A stretch of 64,000 bases of DNA, from NCBI RefSeq assembly GCF_026341825.1, contig NZ_JAPENY010000003.1, positions 372,001 to 436,000 on the forward strand, written 5' to 3'. This stretch comes from Streptomyces sp. NBC_00620 (GTDB taxonomy: Bacteria; Actinomycetota; Actinomycetes; Streptomycetales; Streptomycetaceae). Below the pieces are notes generated by a model. The model ran no database searches. It was not told where the DNA came from and worked only from the letters and a program-made list of their open reading frames with translations. The first letter of the stretch is position 1, and the number at the start of each line of letters is the position of its first letter. Shown one piece after another: positions 35,814-44,036 of this stretch. Position numbers and translations under genes: made by a program.

Positions 35814-36327
35814 GCAGGTCAAGGACCCGCTCCCAGCGGAACTCCGGCCGCCCGCCGTCCTGTTGAGGTTCTCCGGAGTACGGCTCCCCGAACCGGACCC
35901 CCATCCCGCCCAGCCGGTCGACACTCGCCCGGTAGGCGGGGTGGGCCGCCAATGCCTCGCTCACACAGGGCAGTACGGCGATCGGGACACCAAGTCCGTA
36001 CGCTTCGCAGAGAGTTCCGAGTGCGAGGGTGTCGGAGATTCCGGCAGCCCACTTGTTGACGGTGTTGAAGGTGGCGGGTGCCACGGCCACCGCGTCGGGG
36101 GCCGGGAAGGGGCGCGGGTCGCCGGGAGACCGCCAGGCGGACCGGATCGGGCGGCCGGTCTGCTCTTCGAGGGCCGTCGCGTCGATGAAGCCGAGGCCCT
36201 GCGGGGTCGCGATGACGCCGACCTCCCAGTCCCGCTCCTGTGCCGCGGTGATCAGTAGGGGGACCTCCACCGCGATGCCCGCCGCGCAGACGACGACGTA
36301 GAGGAAGGGTTTTCCGGCGTGTTCGCT
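35797..36327 (-). CDS. Flavoprotein (phosphopantothenoylcysteine decarboxylase-like)
   Basis: 176 residues if the GTG at 36327 is the start; an upstream GTG/ATG-type start at 36366 would give 189. The family marks are VVCAAGIAVEVPLLI (FMN-contacting loop), VAVAPATFNTVNKWAAGISDTLAL (close to the PPC-DC active-site APATANT/TIAK region) and VPIAVLPCVSEAL. These proteins bind FMN and decarboxylate a cysteine-derived thiol or act on related substrates. This one is separate from coaBC-type genes, so its reaction is unknown. Confidence 0.78.
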   Translation of the reverse strand, partial: SEHAGKPFLYVVVCAAGIAVEVPLLITAAQERDWEVGVIATPQGLGFIDATALEEQTGRPIRSAWRSPGDPRPFPAPDAVAVAPATFNTVNKWAAGISDTLALGTLCEAYGLGVPIAVLPCVSEALAAHPAYRASVDRLGGMGVRFGEPYSGEPQQDGGRPEFRWERVLDLLTPGR

Positions 36328-36340
36328 CACCCGGAAGACC

Positions 36341-36799
36341 CTAGTGAACCGGGAAGGTGTCCCCACGTTCGGCCTCGGGGCGCGGGCCTAGGATCCGGCG
36401 TTCCTTCTCCTCGATCCGTACGTCGTTGATGCTCGCCTCGCGCCGGGTCATCAGGCCGTGCTCGTCGAACTCCCACAGCTCATTGCCGTAGCTGCGCCAC
36501 CACTGGCCTTCGGCGTCGCGGCACTCGTACTGGAACCGGACGGCGATGCGGTTGCCGTCGAAGGCCCAGAGGTCCTTGCGCAGGGCGTACTCCAGCTCGC
36601 CCGCCCACTTGGCCGTCAGGAGTTCGACGATCTCGGCGCGGCCTGTCACGAAGGTGTCGCGGTTGCGCCAGACGGAGTCCTCGGAGTAGGCGAGCGAGAC
36701 CTTGTGCGGATCGCGGGTGTTCCAGGCGTCCTCGGCGGCCTGGACCTTCTGGGCGGCGGTCTCACGGGTGAACGGCGGGAGGGGCGGGCGGTCGGCCAT
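36341..36799 (-). CDS. NTF2-like (DUF1348-type) protein
   Basis: 152 residues from the ATG at 36799, with GAGGAG 5 nt upstream. AEDAWNTRDPHKVSLAYSED is the N-terminal helix of the SnoaL/NTF2-like fold, followed by SVWRNRDTFVTGRAEI and FQYECRDAEGQWWRSYGNELWEF. The end, NDVRIEEKERRI, is typical of the DUF1348 family. The function of the family is not established; small-molecule binding or isomerase roles are usual for the fold. It is divergent from a TetR gene and shares two operator-like palindromes with it. Confidence 0.82.
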   Translation of the reverse strand: MADRPPLPPFTRETAAQKVQAAEDAWNTRDPHKVSLAYSEDSVWRNRDTFVTGRAEIVELLTAKWAGELEYALRKDLWAFDGNRIAVRFQYECRDAEGQWWRSYGNELWEFDEHGLMTRREASINDVRIEEKERRILGPRPEAERGDTFPVH

Positions 36800-36818
36800 G
36801 GAGTCTCCTCGGACAGCG

Positions 36819-36836
36819 GGAGAACCATCGTTCTCC
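36819..36836. promoter_or_regulatory. TetR operator-like palindrome, distal copy
   Basis: GGAGAAC-catc-GTTCTCC, perfect 7-bp arms, 20 bp from the NTF2-like start. It matches the second copy at 36855-36870 in its GAGAAC/GTTCTC arms. The two centres are 35 bp apart. Confidence 0.65.
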
Positions 36837-36854
36837 TCGATGGCTGCTAACGTA

Positions 36855-36870
36855 GAGAACGATCGTTCTC
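36855..36870. promoter_or_regulatory. TetR operator-like palindrome, proximal copy
   Basis: Perfect 16-bp palindrome GAGAACGATCGTTCTC, 21 bp before the TetR start. Being between divergent genes, it would allow the regulator to repress both itself and the NTF2-like gene. Confidence 0.7.
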
Positions 36871-36891
36871 CCGTCAAGGAATGGCCCGTAC

Positions 36892-37503
36892 ATGGACAGC
36901 ACAGCCGCCCGCGGCCAGGCACCGGATCCCGCCCGTGAACAGGCGCTGAACCTCGCCCGCGAGCAGGCGCTGGACGCCGCGGAGGAGTTGTTCTACGGCC
37001 GCGGCATCCAGACCGTCGGCATGGATGACATCCGCGGCGCTTCGGGGGTCTCCCTCAAGCGCCTCTACCAACTGTTCCCCGCCAAGGAGCAGCTGGTGGA
37101 GGCGTACTTGGAGCGGCGTGACATCCGCTGGCGGCAGCGGCTGGCAGAGCACGTCGACCGGCAGCGGGAGCCCGAGCGGCGCGTCCTCGCGGTGTTCGAC
37201 TGGCTGGGGGTGTGGTTCGTGGAGCCCGGCTTCCGCGGGTGCGCCTGGATCAACTCCTACGGTGAACTCGGTGCCACCTCGCCGCGCGTCACCGCCCAAG
37301 TCCACGCCCACAAACAGGCGTTCAAGAGCTACCTGGGCGGTCTGGTGACCGACGCGGGACTCCCCGCCGCACTCACCGACCAGCTGTACCTGCTCGCCGA
37401 GGGCGCCATGGTCACCGCGGGCATCACGGGGAGCACGGACCCGGCCGGGCAGGCGGGTGCGGCGGCGCGGCTGCTGGTGGAGGCGCAGCACCGGGAGAAC
37501 TAG
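36892..37503 (+). CDS. TetR-family transcriptional regulator
   Basis: 203 residues. The N-terminal HTH reads ALDAAEELFYGRGIQTVGMD, then DIRGASGVSLKRLYQLFPAKEQLVEAYL, a classic TetR pattern. The C-terminal ligand domain (WLGVWFVEPGFRGCAWINSY) resembles the YcdC/AcrR-like group. Two matching palindromes lie in the 92-bp gap to the divergent NTF2-like gene, the likely target. The ATG used has AAGGA 12 nt upstream; an earlier ATG at 36881 is out of frame. It ends 9 bp from the convergent ferredoxin. Confidence 0.88.
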   Translation: MDSTAARGQAPDPAREQALNLAREQALDAAEELFYGRGIQTVGMDDIRGASGVSLKRLYQLFPAKEQLVEAYLERRDIRWRQRLAEHVDRQREPERRVLAVFDWLGVWFVEPGFRGCAWINSYGELGATSPRVTAQVHAHKQAFKSYLGGLVTDAGLPAALTDQLYLLAEGAMVTAGITGSTDPAGQAGAAARLLVEAQHREN

Positions 37504-37512
37504 GGCCCGTGG

Positions 37513-37713
37513 TCAGGCGCCGGAAACCGTGATGGCGCCGACCGGGCAGGCCCGGGCCGCCTCTCGCAGCATCGGGTCGCCCGCGCCGGCCTCGCGGCCC
37601 GGCAGGAGCTCACTGAAACCGTCGTCGTCCTGCGTGAAGACGCTCGGGGCGGCGAGTGCGCACTGCCCGGCGCCGATGCAGGCGTCCTTGTCGATGGAGA
37701 TGTCATTGCTCAT
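37513..37713 (-). CDS. Single-cluster [3Fe-4S]-type ferredoxin
   Basis: 66 residues. Cluster ligands appear as Cys12, Cys18 and Cys56 in DACIGAGQC and ARACPVGAI. The position that would be the second Cys of a 4Fe cluster is Ala (CIGAGQC), so a 3Fe-4S cluster is expected. Acidic patches (FTQDDDGFSE) suit docking to a P450 or oxygenase. Small ferredoxins of this type serve P450s in Streptomyces, and two P450 genes lie 8-15 kb away, but nothing here is adjacent. Confidence 0.88.
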   Translation of the reverse strand: MSNDISIDKDACIGAGQCALAAPSVFTQDDDGFSELLPGREAGAGDPMLREAARACPVGAITVSGA

Positions 37714-37742
37714 GACCGCAGCTTCTTACCAGGTGGCGGGGT

Positions 37743-38057
37743 GTGCCAGCCGGGAGAGCCGGTGGGCGGGGCGGCCGGAAGGCGGGCCTGAGCGATGAGC
37801 GCCTGTGGGCGGTGGCCGCCTGGCGTGAGGCGCCGTACTACTCGGACGCGGAGCGGGCGGCGCCGGCGCTCGCCGAGGAGATGACCCGGCTCGGCGACCG
37901 TTCGGGCGATGCGGTGTCCGACGAGCTGTGGGACGAGGTCGCCGACCACTACGACGCGCAGCAGCTCGCCGCGCTCATCCTGTGGATCGCGACGACGAAC
38001 CTCTTCAACCGGCCCAACGCGACGATCAAGGAGCCGGCGGGTGCCACCTGGGGATGA
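37743..38057 (+). pseudogene. Truncated carboxymuconolactone decarboxylase (AhpD-like) family gene
   Basis: 104-residue frame from a weak GTG. From residue 12 on it reads like the C-terminal half of actinobacterial CMD-family proteins: RKAGLSDERLWAVAAWREAP, then YYSDAERAAPALAEEMTRL and LILWIATTNLFNRPNATI. The N-terminal half, including the CxxC active site expected about 60 residues earlier, is absent, and only 29 bp separate the frame from the ferredoxin gene start. It is probably a decayed remnant. Confidence 0.65.
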
Positions 38058-38181
38058 CCGGCCCGGCGTCGGCCCCGGGCGGCGATTACCCGCCATGCAG
38101 CGGTGGGGATGACTTGCGCCGGTGCGGTTGTTGAACTGTGCTGAGACAGAACCCGCACGACGCGACGATGGGACGGAAGTC

Positions 38182-38625
38182 ATGCCTCTTGAGGGCGAGT
38201 ACGAACCCAGCCCGACGAAATGGGTACGCGACCAGGTGGAGCTGTACGAGAGTTCCGGTGGCACCAAGGGGACGACACTGATGGAAACGGGGCTGCCCGT
38301 CATCATTCTCACCACCCTCGGCGCCAAGAGCGGCAAGATCCGCAAGACCCCGCTGATGCGCGTCGAGCACGAGGGACGCTACGCGGCGGTCGCCTCGCTG
38401 GGCGGTGCTCCCAAGCACCCGGTCTGGTACCACAACGTCAAGTCCGATCCCCGCCTGGAGCTGCAGGACGGCGCCGAGCGCCGGGAGTTCACGGCCCGTG
38501 AGGTCACCGGCGAGGAGAAGGCCCTGTGGTGGGAGCGCGCGGTCGCGGCGTATCCCCCGTACGCCGACTACCAGAAGAAGACCGAGCGGGAGATCCCGGT
38601 CTTCGTGCTGGAGCCGACCGACTGA
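38182..38625 (+). CDS. F420-dependent nitroreductase-family (DUF385/Ddn-like) oxidoreductase
   Basis: 147 residues from the ATG at 38182 (GGAAG just upstream). The Ddn-like fold is clear from SPTKWVRDQVELYESSGGTK, then GLPVIILTTLGAKSGKIRKTPLMRVEH (cofactor phosphate loop), then AAVASLGGAPKHPVWYHNV. This family uses deazaflavin F420 to reduce nitro, quinone or unsaturated compounds. ExR motifs toward the C-terminus (WWERAVAAYPPYADYQKKTER) are also usual. A terminator-like hairpin lies 75 bp downstream. Confidence 0.87.
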   Translation: MPLEGEYEPSPTKWVRDQVELYESSGGTKGTTLMETGLPVIILTTLGAKSGKIRKTPLMRVEHEGRYAAVASLGGAPKHPVWYHNVKSDPRLELQDGAERREFTAREVTGEEKALWWERAVAAYPPYADYQKKTEREIPVFVLEPTD

Positions 38626-38699
38626 CCGTAGGGGTCGGGCGATAATTCGCGGGATTCAGTACGCATGACCCCGCGTCCACCGGGCACCCGACGCTCAGG

Positions 38700-38732
38700 C
38701 CCCGCCGCGTCCCCCCGTCGCGGCGGGGTTTT
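38700..38732 (+). terminator. Rho-independent terminator after the F420-type gene
   Basis: Perfect arms CCCCGCCGCG (38700-38709) and CGCGGCGGGG (38719-38728), 9-nt loop, then TTTT. This is the only hairpin I found in the window with a clear T run, and it serves the plus strand. Confidence 0.75.
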
Positions 38733-38790
38733 CCCTGCCAGGGCCCCCGCGCTCCGGCGCCGCGGGGGGGGGCGCCCCTGACCCTTGCTG

Positions 38791-39183
38791 TCAGTCCTGC
38801 TTCGGCGCGGTCGCCGCCGCGTAGCGCAACGTGAAGGAGTGGCCGGCCGGGTCCGAGTAACCCCGTTCCTCGAAAGGCCCGGACGGGTCCTTCGTTTCGA
38901 GGGCGCGTCCGCCGAGGCCGATGATCCTGCGCTCCGCCTCGTCGAGGTCCTCCACGTGGAAGTCCAGGTGCACCTGGAAGGAGTTCTCGGGGCGCGGCCA
39001 GCTCGGCGGCGTCGCCGACACGTCCCGGCGGAACGCCATCCGGATGCCGTCGGTGCCCCTGATCTCCACACGGTTCGCGTTCGTGTCGGTCTCCTCGGCT
39101 TCCAGCAGCTCCTTGTAGAAGGCGGCGAGCTTCTCGGGCTCGGCGCAGTCCAGCACCACAACGCCTGCCGTGACCAGTGTCAT
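38791..39183 (-). CDS. VOC (glyoxalase/bleomycin-resistance) fold protein
   Basis: 130 residues from the ATG at 39183, which has GGAGGAAG next to it. The two beta-alpha-beta-beta-beta units of the VOC fold are seen as VVLDCAEPEKLAAFYKELL and FHVEDLDEAERRIIGLG, and the end reads YSDPAGHSFTLRY. Metal-binding positions (HLDFHV and FTLRY) are partly recognisable. Function is not determined; many such proteins are small-molecule resistance or ring-cleavage enzymes. Confidence 0.82.
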   Translation of the reverse strand: MTLVTAGVVVLDCAEPEKLAAFYKELLEAEETDTNANRVEIRGTDGIRMAFRRDVSATPPSWPRPENSFQVHLDFHVEDLDEAERRIIGLGGRALETKDPSGPFEERGYSDPAGHSFTLRYAAATAPKQD

Positions 39184-39266
39184 GCTTCCTCCGTACGGAT
39201 TACCGGGCGCCGACGGCTCCTCGGCCACCTGCTGCCACGCCTCCCCGGGTACCCCGTCCCGCGAAT

Positions 39267-39731
39267 TCAGTCGGCCACGAGCCATTCGCCGTCCCGCATG
39301 AGATCGCGTCCGGCGATCTCGTTGGCCTCGCGCCAGGCCTGTACGCGCTGCGGCGTGACGCTGAAGTAGAGGTAGGCGGTGGTGAGTTGGCGAGGGTCGA
39401 ACCCGGTCTTGAAGGCGAAGGCGTCGCCGACCCCGTCCGGCAGCTCGACGGGTTCCAGCGTCCGCACCGTGCCCTCGATCATGACCACGTCGCGGGTCGG
39501 GCCGATGCCCAGACGCGCCTTGCCGGTCGCCCGCAGGTTGCGTCCCGTCGGACTGGCGGCGGGCGTGGCAAGCAGCAGGGTCTCGCCGTCCCAGAGGAAG
39601 GACAGGGGGACCAAGTACGGCGTTCCCCCGTCGCCGTCGGCCGTGGCCACCCAGGTGTCCTCGTCGTGCTCCAGCCGGTTGAGCGTGTCCTGCTTGCGTT
39701 GCTTCGGGGTGCGGGCGGGCGGGTTCGTCAT
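39267..39731 (-). CDS. Pyridoxamine phosphate oxidase-like (FMN/F420-binding split-barrel) protein
   Basis: 154 residues. LEHDEDTWVATADGDGGTPYLVPLSFLWDGETLLLAT followed by SPTGRNLRATGKARLGIG is the split-barrel pattern of the PNPOx/F420-dependent oxidoreductase superfamily. The C-terminus (YLYFSVTPQRVQAWRE) is typical of actinobacterial F420-type members. It should bind FMN or F420; the reaction is unknown. A TetR gene lies 49 bp upstream on the same strand and might regulate or be co-transcribed with it. Confidence 0.82.
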   Translation of the reverse strand: MTNPPARTPKQRKQDTLNRLEHDEDTWVATADGDGGTPYLVPLSFLWDGETLLLATPAASPTGRNLRATGKARLGIGPTRDVVMIEGTVRTLEPVELPDGVGDAFAFKTGFDPRQLTTAYLYFSVTPQRVQAWREANEIAGRDLMRDGEWLVAD

Positions 39732-39780
39732 CGAGCAGCCTCCTGGTGGACGTCGTACATGATTGACGGCTGAGCGGCCC

Positions 39781-40512
39781 TCATTGTGACGGGCGGGCGT
39801 TCCCCGCCGCGGTGATCTCTCCCAGTCGGGCCGCCGCCGCGGTCAGCAGCATGTCGAGCGCCACCGGGTAGGCGCTGCGCCGCATGTCGGCGACCAGATG
39901 GCGGGCCGTGGCGGCGATGTGCGGGTGTGTGTCGGCGGGCAGCCGTGCGTACGTCGCCCGCCACACGCCGGCCTCCGCCTCGCGCGCGGCCCGCGGGAGG
40001 GCCACGCTCGCCGCGTCGAGGGCCGCGAAGGCCAGGGCCTGGTCGACGAATGCGTGGTAGATCCGGACGGCCTCGGGGTCGGGGAAGCCCGCGCCGCGCA
40101 GGACGCCGATGATCGTCTCGACGGCCTGGATCTCGTGGATCCGGCCCGTGACGCGGTAGGAGCTCAGCACGGCGGCCTGGGGATGCGCCAGGGACCCCGA
40201 GTGCACCCGCATGCCGAGGTCGCGCAGGTCGGCGCGCCAGTCGCCGGTGGGGTGCCAGCTGCGCAGCGTACGGCCGATGAGCTCGTCGGCGATGGCGAGA
40301 AGCAGGTCGTCGGTGTCGTGGAAGTACCGGTACAGGGCGCTGGGGTCGGCGCCCAGGGCGAGGCCGAGCCGGCGGACCGTGAGGGCGTCGGCGCCATGCT
40401 CCTTGAGCAGCCGCAGCGCCGTCTCGACGATCAGCTCCTCGGAGAGCACGACACCCGTCTTGGTGGGGCGCCGGCGCCTCCGGGCGGCGGACGGGACGAC
40501 TCGGTCGTTCAT
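39781..40512 (-). CDS. TetR-family transcriptional regulator (TetR_C_33-like)
   Basis: 243 residues. An Arg-rich start is followed by the HTH: IVETALRLLKEHGADALTVR, then RLGLALGADPSALYRYFHDTDDLLLAIADEL. The C-terminal ligand domain has many Ala-rich helices. It is divergent from an APC permease; a palindrome in the 127-bp gap is a likely operator. It probably controls the permease and amidohydrolase pair, itself, or both. Confidence 0.87.
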   Translation of the reverse strand: MNDRVVPSAARRRRRPTKTGVVLSEELIVETALRLLKEHGADALTVRRLGLALGADPSALYRYFHDTDDLLLAIADELIGRTLRSWHPTGDWRADLRDLGMRVHSGSLAHPQAAVLSSYRVTGRIHEIQAVETIIGVLRGAGFPDPEAVRIYHAFVDQALAFAALDAASVALPRAAREAEAGVWRATYARLPADTHPHIAATARHLVADMRRSAYPVALDMLLTAAAARLGEITAAGNARPSQ

Positions 40513-40545
40513 GGTCTCTCCCTGGGTGCTTGCGGGGCACCTTAT

Positions 40546-40560
40546 GTCAACAGCGTTGAC
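40546..40560. promoter_or_regulatory. Candidate TetR operator between TetR and APC permease genes
   Basis: GTCAAC-agc-GTTGAC, perfect 6-bp arms, 34 bp upstream of the TetR start and 80 bp upstream of the permease start, in an AT-richer patch. Fits a repressor site for the divergent pair. Confidence 0.6.
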
Positions 40561-40639
40561 CTGTTAAGGCCCCGGGCAGTTTCATTTCCGGTCACCGGGC
40601 CGGTATCGGGCCCGCCTCCTGGTGCGATCGGAGCAGGTC

Positions 40640-42136
40640 ATGACGGAGAAGCCGTACGGTGTGGACCCCCCGACCCTGCGCAAGTCCCTCGGCGTCGTGG
40701 ACGGCGTCGCCATCGCCGCGTCCAGCACGGCGGCGACCACCAGCATCGGCATCGGTCTCGGGGTGACCGCCGGGGTCGTCGGGCTGCATCTGCCCGCCAT
40801 CATGCTGCTGGCGTTCCTGCCGATCCTCGGGATCGCGGGCGCATACACCCGGCTGAACCGGGTCGAGCCGAACGCGGGCAACGGCTATGTGTGGGTGGGC
40901 CGTTCACTCAATCCCTGGCTCGGTTTCCTGGTCGGGTGGGTGAGCATCGTGGCCACGGTGGCGTTCCTCGCGTACACCACGGCCGTGACCGGCTCGGCGA
41001 TGCTCCAACTGGCCGGGCAGGCAGGCGTGCACGAGGTGGCGGGGCTCGCGCTCGACCCGGGCTCCACGGCCCAGACCACCGCGGTGGGCATCGGGGTCCT
41101 CGTCGCGGTCACGTTCACCGCGGTCACCGGGATCAGGACCGCCGCGCGGCTGCAGAGCGGGCTGCTCGTCTTCGAGTACGTCGTCCTCCTCGGCTTCTGC
41201 GGATACGGCATCGTCACCGGCCCGCACCCCTTTAGCCTGAGCTGGTTCGACCCGTTCGCGATCCCCTCGGCGACGGCCCTCGCGCAGGGACTGCTGCTGT
41301 CGGTGTTCTGTTACTGGGGCTTCGAGGCGGCGTTCACGGTGAACGAGGAGGTCCGCGATCCCCGGGACGCGTCACGCGCCGGGATCATCACGCTGGTGAC
41401 CATGCTGGGGCTGTTCATGCTCGGCTCGCTCGCCTTCCAACGCGTGCTGTCGGAAGAGGAGTTGGCGGGGCACGGCGCCGAGGGGCTGGCGTTCTTCGGC
41501 GAGCGGCTCGCCTCGCAGCCGCTGGCCGCGCTGCCGCTGGTGGCCCTGATGTTCTCAGCCGTCGCCTCGCTCCAGGCCGGGGTGATCCCCACGGCCCGCG
41601 GGATGTTCGCGATGAGCCGGGACCGTACGCTCGGGCCCGTGTGGTCCAAGGTGAGCTCCCGGTACGGGACTCCGGCGGCCGGGACGCTGCTGATCGGTGC
41701 GCTGGCGACGGGCGTGGCCGCGCTCGCGCTGGTGATACCCCGGCTCGCCGACATGATCATGGCGACGGTCAACGCGGTCGGGATCGTCGTCGCCCTCTCG
41801 TACGCGCTCACCGCTCTCGCGGCCGCCGTGCGCTTCCGCGGGCTGCTGCGCGAGGACTGGCGGCAAGGGATCCGGGCGGTGGTGCTGCCCTCTCTGAGTG
41901 CCGCGGCGCTGCTCGGGCTCGGCGGCTACCTCGCCCACTCCTTCTACACCTCCACCGACCACTTCGAAGTCAGCGCGGACAACGGCTGGTTCCTGCTGCT
42001 CACCCCGACACTGATGATCGCCTCCGGTTTCGTGGCCGCCGCGTGGGCGAAGTGGGTGCGCAAGTCCCCGTACTTCCGCACCGGCCGAGGCACCGACGCC
42101 GACGCACCCCAACTGCTGGCGACCACCTCACGCTGA
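40640..42136 (+). CDS. APC-superfamily amino acid/amine permease
   Basis: 498 residues from the ATG at 40640. About twelve to fourteen membrane segments. The unwound helix 1 region reads ASSTAATTSIGIGLG, and NAGNGYVWVGRSLNPWLGFLVGW and FEAAFTVNEEVRDPRDASR are typical of APC permeases. It should import an amino acid or amide in symport with H+ or Na+. The amidohydrolase gene begins 39 bp downstream, pointing to uptake then hydrolysis of an amide-type substrate. Confidence 0.87.
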   Translation: MTEKPYGVDPPTLRKSLGVVDGVAIAASSTAATTSIGIGLGVTAGVVGLHLPAIMLLAFLPILGIAGAYTRLNRVEPNAGNGYVWVGRSLNPWLGFLVGWVSIVATVAFLAYTTAVTGSAMLQLAGQAGVHEVAGLALDPGSTAQTTAVGIGVLVAVTFTAVTGIRTAARLQSGLLVFEYVVLLGFCGYGIVTGPHPFSLSWFDPFAIPSATALAQGLLLSVFCYWGFEAAFTVNEEVRDPRDASRAGIITLVTMLGLFMLGSLAFQRVLSEEELAGHGAEGLAFFGERLASQPLAALPLVALMFSAVASLQAGVIPTARGMFAMSRDRTLGPVWSKVSSRYGTPAAGTLLIGALATGVAALALVIPRLADMIMATVNAVGIVVALSYALTALAAAVRFRGLLREDWRQGIRAVVLPSLSAAALLGLGGYLAHSFYTSTDHFEVSADNGWFLLLTPTLMIASGFVAAAWAKWVRKSPYFRTGRGTDADAPQLLATTSR

Positions 42137-42175
42137 CCAGGACACACCGCACCCGCTCACCCAAGGAAACGGAAC

Positions 42176-43807
42176 ATGCACGCTGACCTCCTCTTCACCG
42201 GTGGCCCCGTCCTCACCCCCGACGGGCCGGCCACGACCTCCGTCGCCGTCACCGGCGACCGGATCACCGCCGTCGGACACGCCGAGGCGCACGAGCTGAT
42301 CGGCCCGAGGACCGAAGTGGTCGACCTCGCCGGACGGTTGCTCCTGCCCGGGTTCCAGGACGCGCACATCCACCCGGTCCCGGCGGGTCTGGAGCTCTCC
42401 CAGTGCGACCTGACCGGGGCGAAGACGGCCGCGGACACCCTCGCCGCCGTCCGCGCGTACGCCGACGCGCATCCCGGCCGGGAGTGGATCACGGGCGGCG
42501 GCTGGTCCATGGAGGCCTTCGAGGGCGGTACGCCGACGAAGGAGCTGCTGGACACGGTCGTACCGGACCGGCCGGTGTATCTGCCCAACCGCGACCACCA
42601 CGGCGCCTGGGTGAACAGCCGCGCGCTGGAACTCGCCGATGTCACCCGGGACACGCCCGATCCGGCCGACGGCCGGTTCGAGCGGGACGCGTCGGGCGAG
42701 CCCACCGGGATGCTTCAGGAAGGGGCCATGCAGTACGTCGGCCGGCTCACGCCCCCGGCCACCGCGGCGGACCGGCTGGCCGCCCTGCTGTACGCCCAGC
42801 GGCATCTGCACGCGCTCGGCATCACGGCCTGGCAGGACGCGCTGGTCGGCGACTTCCTCGGGATGGACGATCCGTCCGAGGCCTATCTGACGGCGGCCCG
42901 CGAGGGTTCGCTGACCGCGCGGGTCGTCGGCGCGCTGTGGTGGGACCGTGAGCGCGGGGCGGAGCAGATCCCCGAACTCGTCGAGAAACGAGCGGCGTTG
43001 AGCCACGGGCGGTTCCGCGCCACCAGCGTGAAACTCATGCTGGATGGGGTCGCCGAGACCGGCACGGCCGCGCTGCTCGACCCCTATCTCGACAAGTGCG
43101 GCTGCGCCACGGCCAATCGGGGCACCAGCTTCATCGACCGGGGACAACTTCCCGCGTACGTGAGCGAGTTGGACGCGCTCGGCTTCCAGTGCCATTTCCA
43201 CGCGCTGGGCGACCGGGCCGTACGCGACGCCCTGGACGCCGTGGAGGCGGCGCGGAAGGCGAACGGGTCGAGCGACACGCGTCCGCACCTGGCCCATCTC
43301 CAGGTCGTGCACCCCGACGACGTACCCCGTTTCGCCCGACTCGGCGCCACGGCCAACATCCAGCCGCTGTGGGCCGCGCACGAGCCGCAGATGGACGAGC
43401 TGACCATCCCCTTCCTCGGGCCCGAACGAGCAGCCTGGCAGTACCCGTTCGGGGCGCTCCTGCGGTCCGGGGCGAGGCTCGCGGCGGGCAGCGACTGGCC
43501 GGTCAGCAGCCCCGACCCGCTCCAGGGCATCCATGTCGCCGTGAACCGCGTAGCCCCGGAGGAGCGGGGCCCGGTGTTCCTGCCCGCCGAGCGCATCGGT
43601 CTCACGGCCGCGCTGACGGCGTACACCGCGGGATCGGCGTACGCGAACCACCTCGACGATTCCGGGAGCGTACGGGTGGGAGCGCTGGCGGATCTGGCCG
43701 TCCTCGACCGCGATCCGTTCGCCGGGCCGCCGGAGGCGATCGCGGAGACGAAGGTCGCGCTGACCTACGTGGGAGGCGAGCGCGTGTACGCGGCACCCGA
43801 CGCGTGA
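42176..43807 (+). CDS. YtcJ-type amidohydrolase (Amidohydro_3)
   Basis: 543 residues, cytoplasmic. Metal ligands of the amidohydrolase superfamily are visible: DAHIHP near residue 62, SVKLMLDGVAETGTA (carbamylated Lys region), HFHALGDRAV and HLAHLQVVHP for the later His, and AAGSDWPVS for the catalytic Asp. LPNRDHHGAWVNSRAL is a hallmark of the YtcJ subgroup. Members hydrolyse N-acyl or formamide compounds and similar. The upstream permease and divergent TetR make a small uptake-and-hydrolysis module. Substrate unknown. Confidence 0.86.
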   Translation: MHADLLFTGGPVLTPDGPATTSVAVTGDRITAVGHAEAHELIGPRTEVVDLAGRLLLPGFQDAHIHPVPAGLELSQCDLTGAKTAADTLAAVRAYADAHPGREWITGGGWSMEAFEGGTPTKELLDTVVPDRPVYLPNRDHHGAWVNSRALELADVTRDTPDPADGRFERDASGEPTGMLQEGAMQYVGRLTPPATAADRLAALLYAQRHLHALGITAWQDALVGDFLGMDDPSEAYLTAAREGSLTARVVGALWWDRERGAEQIPELVEKRAALSHGRFRATSVKLMLDGVAETGTAALLDPYLDKCGCATANRGTSFIDRGQLPAYVSELDALGFQCHFHALGDRAVRDALDAVEAARKANGSSDTRPHLAHLQVVHPDDVPRFARLGATANIQPLWAAHEPQMDELTIPFLGPERAAWQYPFGALLRSGARLAAGSDWPVSSPDPLQGIHVAVNRVAPEERGPVFLPAERIGLTAALTAYTAGSAYANHLDDSGSVRVGALADLAVLDRDPFAGPPEAIAETKVALTYVGGERVYAAPDA

Positions 43808-44036
43808 CACCCGACTCCACCGACTCCACCTGTGAGGGGGCGAGTTGATCGCAACCACACCTGCATCACGCGTTACAGAGGTCACACCATAGATCGTTTA
43901 GGCTCTGGGCAGTCTCGAAGCGGACTTGAGTCGTCAACTTTCGGCTCATAGAAGGCAGTTCGAGTCAGCGGGCCGACAACTCCGATCGCCCGCACGCAGG
44001 GGCGGGGGCCTGTGAATGTCTCAAGAGAGGACGCGA

